The notes under the pieces: model-generated
What the model saw: the letters and a program-made list of their open reading frames with translations, nothing else
The model's database searches: none
Told to the model about the DNA's origin: nothing
NCBI RefSeq assembly: GCF_000384335.2
Contig: NZ_KQ031382.1
Coordinates: forward strand, 868,001-932,000
Direction of reading: 5' to 3'
Source of the DNA: Hyphomicrobium sp. 99
GTDB taxonomy: Bacteria > Pseudomonadota > Alphaproteobacteria > Rhizobiales > Hyphomicrobiaceae
DNA length: 64,000 nt
In this document: positions 25,243-33,153 of the stretch, in pieces
Position numbering within the stretch: the stretch's first letter is position 1
Layout of the letters: every line of letters starts with the position of its first letter
Translations under genes and position numbers: made by a program

Positions 25243-26016
25243 ATGCGGCCTAACATAAGGCGTGAACGGATCGAGAAGATGGTGCGCGAGCGAGAGCGCG
25301 TCACAGTCGATGCGTTGGCGGAACTCCTTGGAACTTCACGGGAAACCATTCGCCGGGACCTCACGGATCTCGCCGAGCGCGGCCGTGTTCGCAAATTTCA
25401 TGGAGGAGCGACCGTCGCCGAGCCCCGGCTGCCTGAGGTGGATATCGAAGGACCGTTTCAAGGTCGGCTGCTGGCGAATGCGGAAGCCAAACGCGCTATC
25501 GCAAAACGCGCCATACAACTCTTCGAGCCGGGCGATACTCTGTTTGTCGACACCGGAACGACGACATTGCACTTCGCTGAAGAACTGGCGCTGGCAAGCG
25601 GTCTGACGGTCATCACCAATTCAGCGGCCATCGCGGCCCTTGCGGCGCGCGGCGCGTCCAACACGACATTCCTGATCGGCGGCGAGTATCGCGCCGAAAG
25701 CACCGAAAATCTCGGGCCGCTCGCGATCGAGCAGATTAGCCAGTTCCACGCCGTCCATGCCGTGCTGGCCGTAGGCTCCGTCGAGACGGTCGGCATCCTC
25801 GACTATGATTTGAGAGAGGCCGACGTCGCCCGGGCAATGATCGCGCAATCGCGGTCGGTTACCGTGCTTGCCGATGGTTCGAAGTTTGGACGTGGCGGAT
25901 TGATCAAGATCGCACCGTTGGACGCGATCCAGCGCGTCGTCACCGAAGCCGAACCGCCTGAGGAAATAGCTTATGCGCTCAAAAACGCAGGCGTTACGGT
26001 GGTTATGGCTTCTTAG
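25243..26016 (+). CDS. glpR: DeoR/GlpR-family transcriptional repressor
   Basis: 257 residues. The DeoR helix-turn-helix is at 5-57 (RRERIEKMVRERERVTVDALAELLGTSRETIRRDLTDLAERGRVRKFHGGA). A DeoR-type sugar-phosphate sensor domain follows (LFVDTGTTTLHFAEELALASGLTVITNSAAIAALAA, then FLIGGEYRAESTENLGPLA and VLADGSKFG). Divergent placement from a glycerol operon points to a GlpR that responds to glycerol 3-phosphate. The ATG is preceded by CAGGAAC. Confidence 0.83.
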   Translation: MRPNIRRERIEKMVRERERVTVDALAELLGTSRETIRRDLTDLAERGRVRKFHGGATVAEPRLPEVDIEGPFQGRLLANAEAKRAIAKRAIQLFEPGDTLFVDTGTTTLHFAEELALASGLTVITNSAAIAALAARGASNTTFLIGGEYRAESTENLGPLAIEQISQFHAVHAVLAVGSVETVGILDYDLREADVARAMIAQSRSVTVLADGSKFGRGGLIKIAPLDAIQRVVTEAEPPEEIAYALKNAGVTVVMAS

Positions 26017-26039
26017 AGCGAAGCGCGGTTGAGCGCCGC

Positions 26040-26582
26040 CTACGGGTGCTTGGCCTTCCAGCTTTCGACTGCAGCCATCGTGTTTTTGACATGCTCCGAA
26101 GGATCGAGCGACGTGTATTCGTATGAAATCCGCCCGTCGGGCGTGACGACGTACGACGTGCGGTTCGCATACGGCAGGAAGCCCATCATCACGGAGTCGT
26201 AAGCGGTCATGATCCGCTGATCCTTATCGGCCGCGACCGGAAACTTGCTTCGGCATTCCGACGTCGAAAACTTATTGAGCGTTGCGATGTCGTCGTTGCT
26301 GATGCCGATGACCGACGCGCCGAGGGCGTTGAATTTCGCCATGGCCTCCGCGAATTCGTGCGCTTCTACCGTGCAGCCGGACGTGAAGGCCTGCGGATAG
26401 AAATAGACGACGACCGGTCCTTTTTTCAGCGCCTCGGCGAGCGAGAACGTGAACTCTTTGCCGCCCATCGAAGCGCGCGCCTTGAACATCGGAGCCTTAT
26501 CACCGGCCTTGAGCGCCGCGAAGGCCGGGTTCGACGCGAGACAGAAGAGCGCGACCGCGCCGGTGATAAATCGAACGAGCAT
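26040..26582 (-). CDS. Secreted Bcp-like peroxiredoxin
   Basis: 180 residues from the ATG at 26582 behind AAGGGGAAAC. A signal peptide at 1-22 (FITGAVALFCLASNPAFA) directs it to the periplasm. The thioredoxin fold of the AhpC/TSA Bcp-PrxQ subfamily is present: peroxidatic Cys70 in FYPQAFTSGCTVEAHEF, where the usual P-x-x-x-T-x-x-C holds as P-Q-A-F-T-S-G-C, and a candidate resolving Cys110 in KFSTSECRSKF. It would reduce peroxides in the periplasm. Bcp proteins are usually cytoplasmic, so the export signal is a variation. It converges on the glpR gene. Confidence 0.87.
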   Translation of the reverse strand: MLVRFITGAVALFCLASNPAFAALKAGDKAPMFKARASMGGKEFTFSLAEALKKGPVVVYFYPQAFTSGCTVEAHEFAEAMAKFNALGASVIGISNDDIATLNKFSTSECRSKFPVAADKDQRIMTAYDSVMMGFLPYANRTSYVVTPDGRISYEYTSLDPSEHVKNTMAAVESWKAKHP

Positions 26583-26690
26583 ATTGTTTCCCCTTGGAAC
26601 GGCCACACCCAGAGCGCCTAAAGCCTAACATCGTATCACTATACGGAGATGACGCGTGGTCGGATCTTCAACGCCGAAATTGCGACGCCG

Positions 26691-27182
26691 TCACGTCCGA
26701 CGATACGCGTCGAAGGACAAGGGGCCTGCTCCGCCGATGACGAGCGACGCCAAGCAGGCGAGATAGAGCAGATCTGTCTCATAACCCGGCTGCCCAAATT
26801 GCGCCCCGGCCGGTGTTATGGCTTGCAACTTGATCGAGCTGAATCCGTATTGCCAATGCACGCTGAACATCGCAACGAGGAGAACGATCGCCATCGGGAT
26901 GCTCGCCAATGCGACGAACGCTCCAGCCAAGATCATCGCGCCGCCAAGAATTTCGATAGCGATCGTCGCAACCGACATGAGGTAGGGAAATGGCACGCCG
27001 AGCGCATTCAGGATGTTCGCGAAGTGATCAGGTCCTCGTCCCAGTTTCGCCAAGCCATGCGCAATGAAGCCATAACCGGTGATCAGGCGTAGAAGCATCG
27101 GCGCCCACTCGGCCAAAGTCTGCCGGGATTTATTTATCAAAGCGCCCCCCGCGAACTGCTCAGATCCCTGCGTACCAGTCAT
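26691..27182 (-). CDS. DoxX-family membrane protein
   Basis: 163 residues, four helices, DoxX/DUF417-like: APMLLRLITGYGFIAHGLAKLGRGPDHFANILNALGVPFPYLMSVATIAIEILGGAMILAGAFVALASIPMAIVLLVAMFSVHW in outline. DoxX proteins form part of membrane quinol or thiosulfate oxidoreductases and redox-stress complexes. The start at 27182 lies within the last 23 bp of the molybdoprotein gene, so translation is coupled. This suggests a functional unit with the upstream molybdoprotein and cytochrome b. Confidence 0.82.
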   Translation of the reverse strand: MTGTQGSEQFAGGALINKSRQTLAEWAPMLLRLITGYGFIAHGLAKLGRGPDHFANILNALGVPFPYLMSVATIAIEILGGAMILAGAFVALASIPMAIVLLVAMFSVHWQYGFSSIKLQAITPAGAQFGQPGYETDLLYLACLASLVIGGAGPLSFDAYRRT

Positions 27183-27945
27183 AACCGCGGTCTTCCCAAT
27201 ATCCGCTCTTGCCCAGACCGAAACGGCTGAAGCTATCGACGAGCTCGATTGTGTGAACATATTTGGGCTGCTTGTAGCCGAGGGCCCGCTCGATGCGGAC
27301 ACGGATCGGCGCCCCGTTGGCAACGGGCAAGCTTTGGCCGTTGAGCCCATGTGCCAATATGGTCTGCGGATGACGAGCGTCGATCAAATCGCAGCTCTCG
27401 TAATAAGCCGCCGGGTCGCTTTCATCGTAAATATCGTAGCAATGAAAGACGACGAAGCGCGCGTTGGGTTTCACGCCGGTTTCGTCGAGAATCCGGGAGA
27501 GTTGCGGGCCGGTCCATTTGGCAATGCAGCTCCACCCCTCGACACAATCGTGTCGCGTGATCTGCGTTCGGGCCGGCATATTGCGAAGCTCCGCCAACGA
27601 ATAGCTGCGCGGCTGCTCGACGAGCCCGGTGATCGCGAGACGATAGTCGGCAAACGAATTGCCTTTGAGTGATAGATATTCGGCCGTTTGCGGATCGGTC
27701 GATCCGTTGGGCCGCTGCCCCTGGCGAATTTCTGTCTCGGAATACTCCGGCGCGAGAGCGCCATTGCGGATCAGCAGCCGCTGAGCGTGGTAGGTGAGAT
27801 CGTTCGCCTTCTCGAGGACTGCACGCGTCTTGCTATCGCCCTCGCCCAGAAAATCGAACGTATCGCAGCCGGCAAGCATAAGGGATGATGCACCGACAGC
27901 ACCCGCGGATAAGAAACTGCGGCGGCTAAGCATGATCTTGCTCAT
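27160..27945 (-). CDS. Tat-exported sulfite-oxidase-fold molybdoprotein
   Basis: 261 residues. The Tat signal is SRRSFLSAG (RR at 8-9), followed by a lipobox-like LAGC with Cys27, so it is probably a periplasmic lipoprotein. A single molybdopterin-binding domain shows the Mo-ligand Cys in RHDCVEGWSCIAKWTGPQLSRILDE and ALGYKQPKYVHTIELVDSF. The Cys-containing TxxDCVEGWS motif is typical of periplasmic sulfite-oxidase-like enzymes related to MsrP/YedY. It overlaps the cytochrome b gene by 4 bp and DoxX by 23 bp. The substrate is unknown; sulfite or methionine sulfoxide type compounds are possibilities. Confidence 0.87.
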   Translation of the reverse strand: MSKIMLSRRSFLSAGAVGASSLMLAGCDTFDFLGEGDSKTRAVLEKANDLTYHAQRLLIRNGALAPEYSETEIRQGQRPNGSTDPQTAEYLSLKGNSFADYRLAITGLVEQPRSYSLAELRNMPARTQITRHDCVEGWSCIAKWTGPQLSRILDETGVKPNARFVVFHCYDIYDESDPAAYYESCDLIDARHPQTILAHGLNGQSLPVANGAPIRVRIERALGYKQPKYVHTIELVDSFSRFGLGKSGYWEDRGYDWYAGI

Positions 27946-28805
27946 CGCTTGTCTCCTTCAGTATCCGGCGTGCCGGGGCTGGCGCGATACCATCCTGTGA
28001 TCATCGAGCGCAGTTCGTTGAAGGGACCGGCGGCTACCACCATCAAAACGTGAATGACGAAAAATAGGACGAGCAGGAACATCGCGAGGAAGTGCAACGT
28101 GCGCGCCGTCTGCCGTCCGCCGAACAGCTCGAGTAGCCACGGAAATCCCGCGTCCATGCCCGGGCTCATCGTCAAACCGGTCGCAATGATCAGCGGAAAC
28201 AGAATGAAGAAGACGCCGCAATAGGCAAGTTTCTGCAGGACGTTGTAGCTATGCCCATGATGAAACCGGAAGCGCACGTGATCGGCGACGTCCCTGGGAA
28301 AATTCTCCAAGTCTTTGCGCGTCGGCGCGAGGTCGCGGCGCAGGTGACCATTGAGAACGCTTGCCGCCAGCCAAACGAGAAGCGTTGCAACCAGCAACCA
28401 CGCGAAGAAGAAATGAACGACTCGGCCCGTGCCGAGATCCCGATATGAGGGAATGGTGAGCGCCGATGGAATACCGCGAACCTTGAGATCATCCGCTGGC
28501 CCGCTCAAACCGAAAACACCCGTCGTATTGAATTCGTGTCCGAGGATATTCGTCCGGCCCTCCGGTCCTTGCGGAGTATCGACCGCGCGCATGCTCAACA
28601 CAGCATTGTCGTATCCAAAGCCGCTTTCGTTGCCGATATAGAGAGTAGGACGCGCATTGAAAATCTGCAGCCCGGACAGCAGTAGGAAGAACAAGCAAAC
28701 TGCCCATATCCAGTGCGTGATCCGCGTCACGACGCTCTGTCGGTAGATGAGCGGTCCTTGCGCCGGCGCATCCACAGACTGCGCATTCTCACGTGTTATG
28801 GACAT
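27942..28805 (-). CDS. Cytochrome b561-type membrane subunit
   Basis: 287 residues from the ATG at 28805 (MSITREN). Four or five helices carry histidines suited to bind two b hemes: VVTRITHWIWAVCLFFLLLSGLQIF, GRVVHFFFAWLLVATLLVWL, LAYCGVFFILFPLIIATGLTM and TARTLHFLAMFLLVLFFVIHVLMVV. It matches the Ni,Fe-hydrogenase/formate-dehydrogenase-type cytochrome b family. It would link the periplasmic molybdoprotein encoded downstream to the quinone pool, much as YedZ does for YedY. Confidence 0.87.
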   Translation of the reverse strand: MSITRENAQSVDAPAQGPLIYRQSVVTRITHWIWAVCLFFLLLSGLQIFNARPTLYIGNESGFGYDNAVLSMRAVDTPQGPEGRTNILGHEFNTTGVFGLSGPADDLKVRGIPSALTIPSYRDLGTGRVVHFFFAWLLVATLLVWLAASVLNGHLRRDLAPTRKDLENFPRDVADHVRFRFHHGHSYNVLQKLAYCGVFFILFPLIIATGLTMSPGMDAGFPWLLELFGGRQTARTLHFLAMFLLVLFFVIHVLMVVAAGPFNELRSMITGWYRASPGTPDTEGDKR

Positions 28806-28838
28806 TGGCTCTTTCCGTTCGCGAAAGTGCAAAGAGGC

Positions 28839-28871
28839 AAGTTCCGCGCTTCGCGCTGAAGCGCGGAACTT
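28839..28871 (-). terminator. Long stem-loop after the MXKDX gene
   Basis: The 14-bp perfect stem AAGTTCCGCGCTTC / GAAGCGCGGAACTT encloses a 5-nt loop, 14 bp downstream of the MXKDX stop. The T-run is poor, but the stem is one of the strongest in the window. Confidence 0.6.
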
Positions 28872-28885
28872 TGAATTCCAGAGTC

Positions 28886-29164
28886 TTACTTCTTTTCCGG
28901 AGCCATCGTGTCATGCGACTTGGCCATGGAGTCGGATCCCATGCTGTCCTTCTTCATCGTGGCATCTTTCCCCATGCTGTCTTTGTGCATGGCGTCCGAT
29001 CCCATAGTATCCTTTTTCATCGAGTCCGAACTCTTAGCCATGCTGTCGCTATGCATGGCATCGCCCGTTTTGCTCATGGAATCCTCGGCAAAAGCTCCGC
29101 CGGAGGCACTCCCGGCGACGGCAAGCGCGACTACAAAAGCGATCTTATGGATTGAACAGGCCAT
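28886..29164 (-). CDS. Pentapeptide MXKDX repeat protein
   Basis: 92 residues from the ATG at 29164 with GGAG upstream. A signal peptide (IHKIAFVVALAVAGSASGGAFA) is followed by tandem units of the M-x-[KS]-D-[ST] type: DSMKKDTMGSDAMHKDSMGKDATMKK in part. This is the known MXKDX-repeat family of short exported Met/Lys/Asp-rich proteins, whose role is unknown; metal binding by the Met, His and Asp side chains is plausible. It is transcribed on its own. Confidence 0.85.
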   Translation of the reverse strand: MACSIHKIAFVVALAVAGSASGGAFAEDSMSKTGDAMHSDSMAKSSDSMKKDTMGSDAMHKDSMGKDATMKKDSMGSDSMAKSHDTMAPEKK

Positions 29165-29364
29165 GAACAGTCTCCGGGACCGAAGCGTGACCACCCGGGC
29201 CCTATGGCCGGCGCGCACGCTACCTCCCCGTAGTTCGAACCCGGCCGGTCGAAGGTTACACTAGGTCCTCAAAAAAAATCCGGACCGTCTGCAGCCTTAC
29301 GAAAACCAGCGACGAGCGAGCGTTGCCACTCTTGGGCCTTAAGCGAAGCTGCGTCTTCGCACTC

Positions 29365-29892
29365 TCAGTTCGGCCTATGATCGCGTTTCGCCTGGGCCCT
29401 GGCATTCGCCTTCAGGATGCTGCCAACTTTCGAGCCGGGAGTGCGAACGCGCTTCGGCGCACCGCTTTTAGCTTTTTGTCCTGGGCTTGCACTGGGTCCT
29501 GCCTCCGGATGGTGCACGAATTGGCTCGCACGGTGCAGAGCCAAAGCGCGGTGCGCAGCTTCCACGTTTGCAGACCGTGCTTCGAGATTGTAGAGGCGAG
29601 CCCGCTCCTTCTTTACACGCTTCAGAGCTTGGGCGAAAACTTGCTTTCGTTTTGCAGGCTGTTCGGCAGTGCCCGGGAAGCTCTTGCCGCGCGCCTCTGA
29701 TTTCCCCTTCGCCTCGCGCCGTTTCTGGCGTGCGAGGGTTTTCGCCTTGCCGCGATAGCTCTCGAGCCGCAACGCCAGATTTCGCAGCCCATCCTTGTCC
29801 AGATCATAGATCGCCGGATGATGGGCCGATTTGACGGCTTCGTATTCCTCGTGATTGAGAAGTTTTTGTTCGTCCTTGTTCGAATAAGACAT
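29365..29892 (-). CDS. Hypothetical basic protein
   Basis: 175 residues from the ATG at 29892 behind GAGGTG. Very rich in Lys, Arg and Ala, mostly helical or disordered. It has an ordered N-terminus (MSYSNKDEQKLLNHEEYEAVKSAHHPAIYDLDKDGLRNLALRLESYRGKAKTLARQK in outline) and a low-complexity tail (SGAPKRVRTPGSK). It is not recognised; similar proteins occur as uncharacterised genes in Hyphomicrobiales. Nucleic-acid binding is possible from composition only. Confidence 0.68.
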   Translation of the reverse strand: MSYSNKDEQKLLNHEEYEAVKSAHHPAIYDLDKDGLRNLALRLESYRGKAKTLARQKRREAKGKSEARGKSFPGTAEQPAKRKQVFAQALKRVKKERARLYNLEARSANVEAAHRALALHRASQFVHHPEAGPSASPGQKAKSGAPKRVRTPGSKVGSILKANARAQAKRDHRPN

Positions 29893-30057
29893 GGCGCACC
29901 TCATCGAAAGCGACGTTCGGCGCAAAATCCTACTTTAAGATCACCGAACAGCCCTCTTACGCGAGGCTACTTCGTTAACGAGGAATGTATTGGCGTCCTC
30001 TGTCAGGCTGAAAATATCGCCAGACCGCATGACCAACTTCTGCGAGCGGTGTTCGGC

Positions 30058-31683
30058 TTAAGGTCTCTGTAGGCCCGGCGCCTCATAGCCGGTACGTTCG
30101 ACGTATTCCGTGTATCCGCCGCCGTACTGATGAATACCGTCCGGCGTGAGTTCCAGAACCCGGTTGGATAGCGCCGCGAGAAAGTGGCGATCATGCGAAA
30201 CGAAAAGCATCGCGCCCTCATATTGAGAAAGCGCGGTGATGAGCATCTCCTTCGTCATGACGTCGAGATGGTTGGTCGGCTCGTCGAGAACAAGGAAGTT
30301 TGGCGGGTCGAACAGCAACTTCGCCATGACCAGCCGGGCTTTCTCGCCGCCCGATAGAACACGGCACCTCTTCTCGACGTCGTCGCCGGAAAAGCCGAAG
30401 CAGCCGGCGAGTGAACGCAGCGAACCTTGTCCCGCTTGCGGAAACGAGTATTCGAGCGACTGAAATACGGTCTGCTCGCCGTCGAGCAGATCCATCGCGT
30501 GCTGAGCGAAATAGCCCATCTTCACGCTTGCGCCGATTGCGACCGTTCCTTCGTCAGGTTTGGTCGACCCGGCGATCAGCTTCAACAACGTGGACTTGCC
30601 CGCGCCGTTGACGCCCATCACACACCAGCGCTCTCTACGGCGCACCTGGAACGTCAGCCCCTCGTAGATACTTCGCGAACCGTAACTCTTGTGCACGTCC
30701 CTGAGCGTCGCCACGTCCTCACCGGATCGCGGCGCCGGGGGAAATTCGAACACCACGCTTTGCCGGCGCTTCGGCGGTTCGACGCGTTCGATCTTTTCGA
30801 GTGTCTTTACCCGGCTTTGCACCTGTGCAGCGTGCGATGCGCGCGCCTTGAACCGCTCGATGAATTTCAACTCTTTGGCCAGCATGGCCTGTTGGCGGTC
30901 GAATTGCGCCTGCTGCTGCTTCTCGGCGAGAGCGCGCTGCTGCACGTAGAACTCATAGTCGCCGGAGTACGTCGTCAGCGTTCCGCCATCGATTTCGACG
31001 ATTTTTGTGACGATGCGATCCATGAACTCGCGATCATGCGAGGTCATCATCAACGCGCCTTCGTAGCCCTTGAGGAAGTCCTCAAGCCAGATCAGGCTCT
31101 CGAGATCCAGATGGTTGCTCGGCTCGTCGAGCAGCATCACATCGGGGCGCATGAGTAGAATACGCGCCAAAGCAACGCGCATCTTCCAGCCGCCAGACAG
31201 CGCGCCGACGTCACCGTCCATCATGTCCGGCTCGAAGCTTAATCCAGCCAGCACTTCGCGGGCTCGGCCCTCCAATGCATAGCCGCCAAGCTCTTCGAAG
31301 CGCCCTTGGACTTCGCCGTAGCGCTCGATGATCTCATCCATCTCGTCCGCGCGGTCGGGATCGGCCATGGCGGCTTCGAGTTCGACAAGCTCGGCGGCGA
31401 TTGTGCTGACCGGCCCGGCGCCGTCCATGACTTCGGCCACGGCGCTGCGGCCTCGCATGTCCCCCACGTTCTGGCTGAAATAGCCAATCGTGATGCCGCG
31501 ATCGACGGAGACTTGCCCCTCGTCCGGTTGCTCTTGTCCCGTGATCAGTCGAAAGAGTGTGGTCTTACCCGCTCCGTTGGGACCGACGAGGCCGATCTTC
31601 TCACCCTTATTGAGGACCGCAGAGGCTTCAATAAAGACGATCTGGTGACCATTCTGCTTGCTGATGCTGTCGAGACGAATCAT
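30058..31683 (-). CDS. ABC-F family ATPase (YbiT-like)
   Basis: 541 residues with two ABC nucleotide-binding domains and no membrane segments. Walker A motifs GPNGAGKTT (about 34-42) and GVNGAGKST, ABC signatures LSGGWK and LSGGEK, and Walker B LLLDEPSNHLD and LVLDEPTNHLD are all present. The linker (ALAEKQQQAQFDRQQAMLAKELKFIERFKARASHAAQVQSR) matches the P-site tRNA interaction motif region of ABC-F translation factors. ABC-F proteins act on stalled or starting ribosomes. It is a monocistronic leftward gene. Confidence 0.9.
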   Translation of the reverse strand: MIRLDSISKQNGHQIVFIEASAVLNKGEKIGLVGPNGAGKTTLFRLITGQEQPDEGQVSVDRGITIGYFSQNVGDMRGRSAVAEVMDGAGPVSTIAAELVELEAAMADPDRADEMDEIIERYGEVQGRFEELGGYALEGRAREVLAGLSFEPDMMDGDVGALSGGWKMRVALARILLMRPDVMLLDEPSNHLDLESLIWLEDFLKGYEGALMMTSHDREFMDRIVTKIVEIDGGTLTTYSGDYEFYVQQRALAEKQQQAQFDRQQAMLAKELKFIERFKARASHAAQVQSRVKTLEKIERVEPPKRRQSVVFEFPPAPRSGEDVATLRDVHKSYGSRSIYEGLTFQVRRRERWCVMGVNGAGKSTLLKLIAGSTKPDEGTVAIGASVKMGYFAQHAMDLLDGEQTVFQSLEYSFPQAGQGSLRSLAGCFGFSGDDVEKRCRVLSGGEKARLVMAKLLFDPPNFLVLDEPTNHLDVMTKEMLITALSQYEGAMLFVSHDRHFLAALSNRVLELTPDGIHQYGGGYTEYVERTGYEAPGLQRP

Positions 31684-31891
31684 CTGGGGCCGCGCCTTGG
31701 AAGAGTTTTGGCGCTCTTAGGCCAGATGCCTCTGTCGCGGAAGTCCAATGTCGCTGAGTGTGCTTTTTTGCGCGACGACGTCGGCCGGCGCAGATGGCTG
31801 CACCGGCCTAAGACGATGATGAGATCTCCTGCCAAACTGCGGCTTGAGACTGAAATCGATTTATGAAAGACGAGTCCCGCAGGTTACCACG

Positions 31892-32491
31892 TCATGGATC
31901 GTCCTTGGGTGGCAATGTCGGCGGGGGCAAAGGCGCGAATTCGAGCGAAGGTGCGCCACCGCCGAGAAACTTCGTATCGAGAAGTCCGCCACCCGACGGA
32001 TCTCCCCCAATACCGCCCCCTATGCGAACGGCCGCGCCACCAGGATTATCTTCTCCGCCTCCAGAGCCGAAATCTTTCGGCTTCCCCCACAGGTGGTGAC
32101 CGAGCATCAACTCGCTTTTGGCCGCTTCGACCTTTTGCGCGAGTGCGGCCGAATAGGGGAGTACGAAAGCACGCGGCACGAGGCTCGGCCGATTTTTTTC
32201 GTCCAGCTCTTCAACCCACAGATGGATAGCGCCCGGTTCGTTGTTGACGATATTACTTTCGACGACGCGCGCCCATAGAAGTTCAAATTTCGGCGGCATG
32301 GCTTCGTAAGCCGACCAACCAAGAAGCCCCTGCAGCCTGAAGAAGACAACAACGTAGAGGACGCTGGTCGCGATGATCGCACCCGTCTTGGCTCTCACTC
32401 CGAGATTGGTTCGCGTGAGCGCAATCAAGAGAAGGACGCCGAGTGCCGCATAAGCGAGCGCAAGACCTAGAATTTCGCTTTGCAGGCTCAT
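31892..32491 (-). CDS. Hypothetical membrane protein of TolQ-like cassette (third gene)
   Basis: 199 residues from the ATG at 32491, which overlaps the previous stop (ATGA). There are two or three N-terminal hydrophobic helices (ILGLALAYAALGVLLLIALTRT, AKTGAIIATSVLYVVVFFRLQGLLGW), then a soluble part (PPKFELLWARVVESNIVNNEPGAIHLWVEELDE) and a Gly/Pro-rich tail (GSGGGEDNPGGAAVRIGGGIGGDPSGGG). The family is not recognised. Tight coupling to a TolQ/ExbB-like gene and an ExbD-like gene suggests a membrane complex. Confidence 0.75.
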   Translation of the reverse strand: MSLQSEILGLALAYAALGVLLLIALTRTNLGVRAKTGAIIATSVLYVVVFFRLQGLLGWSAYEAMPPKFELLWARVVESNIVNNEPGAIHLWVEELDEKNRPSLVPRAFVLPYSAALAQKVEAAKSELMLGHHLWGKPKDFGSGGGEDNPGGAAVRIGGGIGGDPSGGGLLDTKFLGGGAPSLEFAPLPPPTLPPKDDP

Positions 32492-33153
32492 TTGCCGTCG
32501 CCTTTGTCCATGCCCATGCCGGTCCACACCGTGCCGGTGAAAGACGCGAGCTGGCGTAACAACGACTTCTGCTCGCGATTGATTGCGGTGACTTGGCCTT
32601 CTTTATCCATCGTGAAGCGGACGGCCGTTTTCTCTTCGCCACTGGCGTCTAGCTCGATCGTATCGTAGTGCACGACCTGCACCGTGGGATTGAGCCTCTC
32701 GACCTTCACCGATACCGGCACAGGTTTTCCCGTAGTCGCCGTGAAATGATAGACATTGACCGTGTATTCGCCCGGAACAATGCCGCGAATGCTGACGATT
32801 TCTTGCCGGATCGGCGAATTGACCTTCGTGTCTCCGACCAGGATGAAGTCGTTCGCGCCGCCGCGATCGTCGCGGTCGAGCACCAGGAACCCAGCCTCAC
32901 GCCGGCGATAGAAAGCGATATGCCCGAGCGGGTCTTGCACGAAGAGATCGATATCGTCGGGATGGTTATCCGGCCACGATATAGTGATCAGAAACTCCGC
33001 CTTGGTATCGACTTTGCCGCTCTTTGCATCCGGCGCCACCATCAGCAGCGTGATGAAGAACAGAAAAGCGATGACCTGAAGCGCCTTGAACAACATGACG
33101 CCAAAGGGATCGAAGGGTTCGTCGCGATGGACGAGATCAAACTCGTCAATCAT
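32488..33153 (-). CDS. ExbD-like helix joined to DUF2135/YfaP-like domain (second gene)
   Basis: 221 residues. A short cytoplasmic N-terminus and one transmembrane helix (VMLFKALQVIAFLFFITLLMVAP, about 19-41) resemble the ExbD/TolR helix ending in xFMVxAP. The Asp that carries protons in ExbD/TolR is absent from this helix. The exported part contains DDIDLFVQDPLGHIAFYRRREAGFLVLDRDDRGG (67-99) and GIVPGEYTVNVYHF (124-137), a beta-sandwich pattern of DUF2135/YfaP-like domains with possible Asp-rich metal sites. It overlaps both neighbours by 4 bp. Function unknown. Confidence 0.75.
   Translation of the reverse strand: MIDEFDLVHRDEPFDPFGVMLFKALQVIAFLFFITLLMVAPDAKSGKVDTKAEFLITISWPDNHPDDIDLFVQDPLGHIAFYRRREAGFLVLDRDDRGGANDFILVGDTKVNSPIRQEIVSIRGIVPGEYTVNVYHFTATTGKPVPVSVKVERLNPTVQVVHYDTIELDASGEEKTAVRFTMDKEGQVTAINREQKSLLRQLASFTGTVWTGMGMDKGDGK

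Noticed and set aside
29225..29260. GTTCGAACCC sequence resembling a tRNA T-arm
   Set aside because: No acceptor stem, anticodon arm or CCA end can be folded around it.
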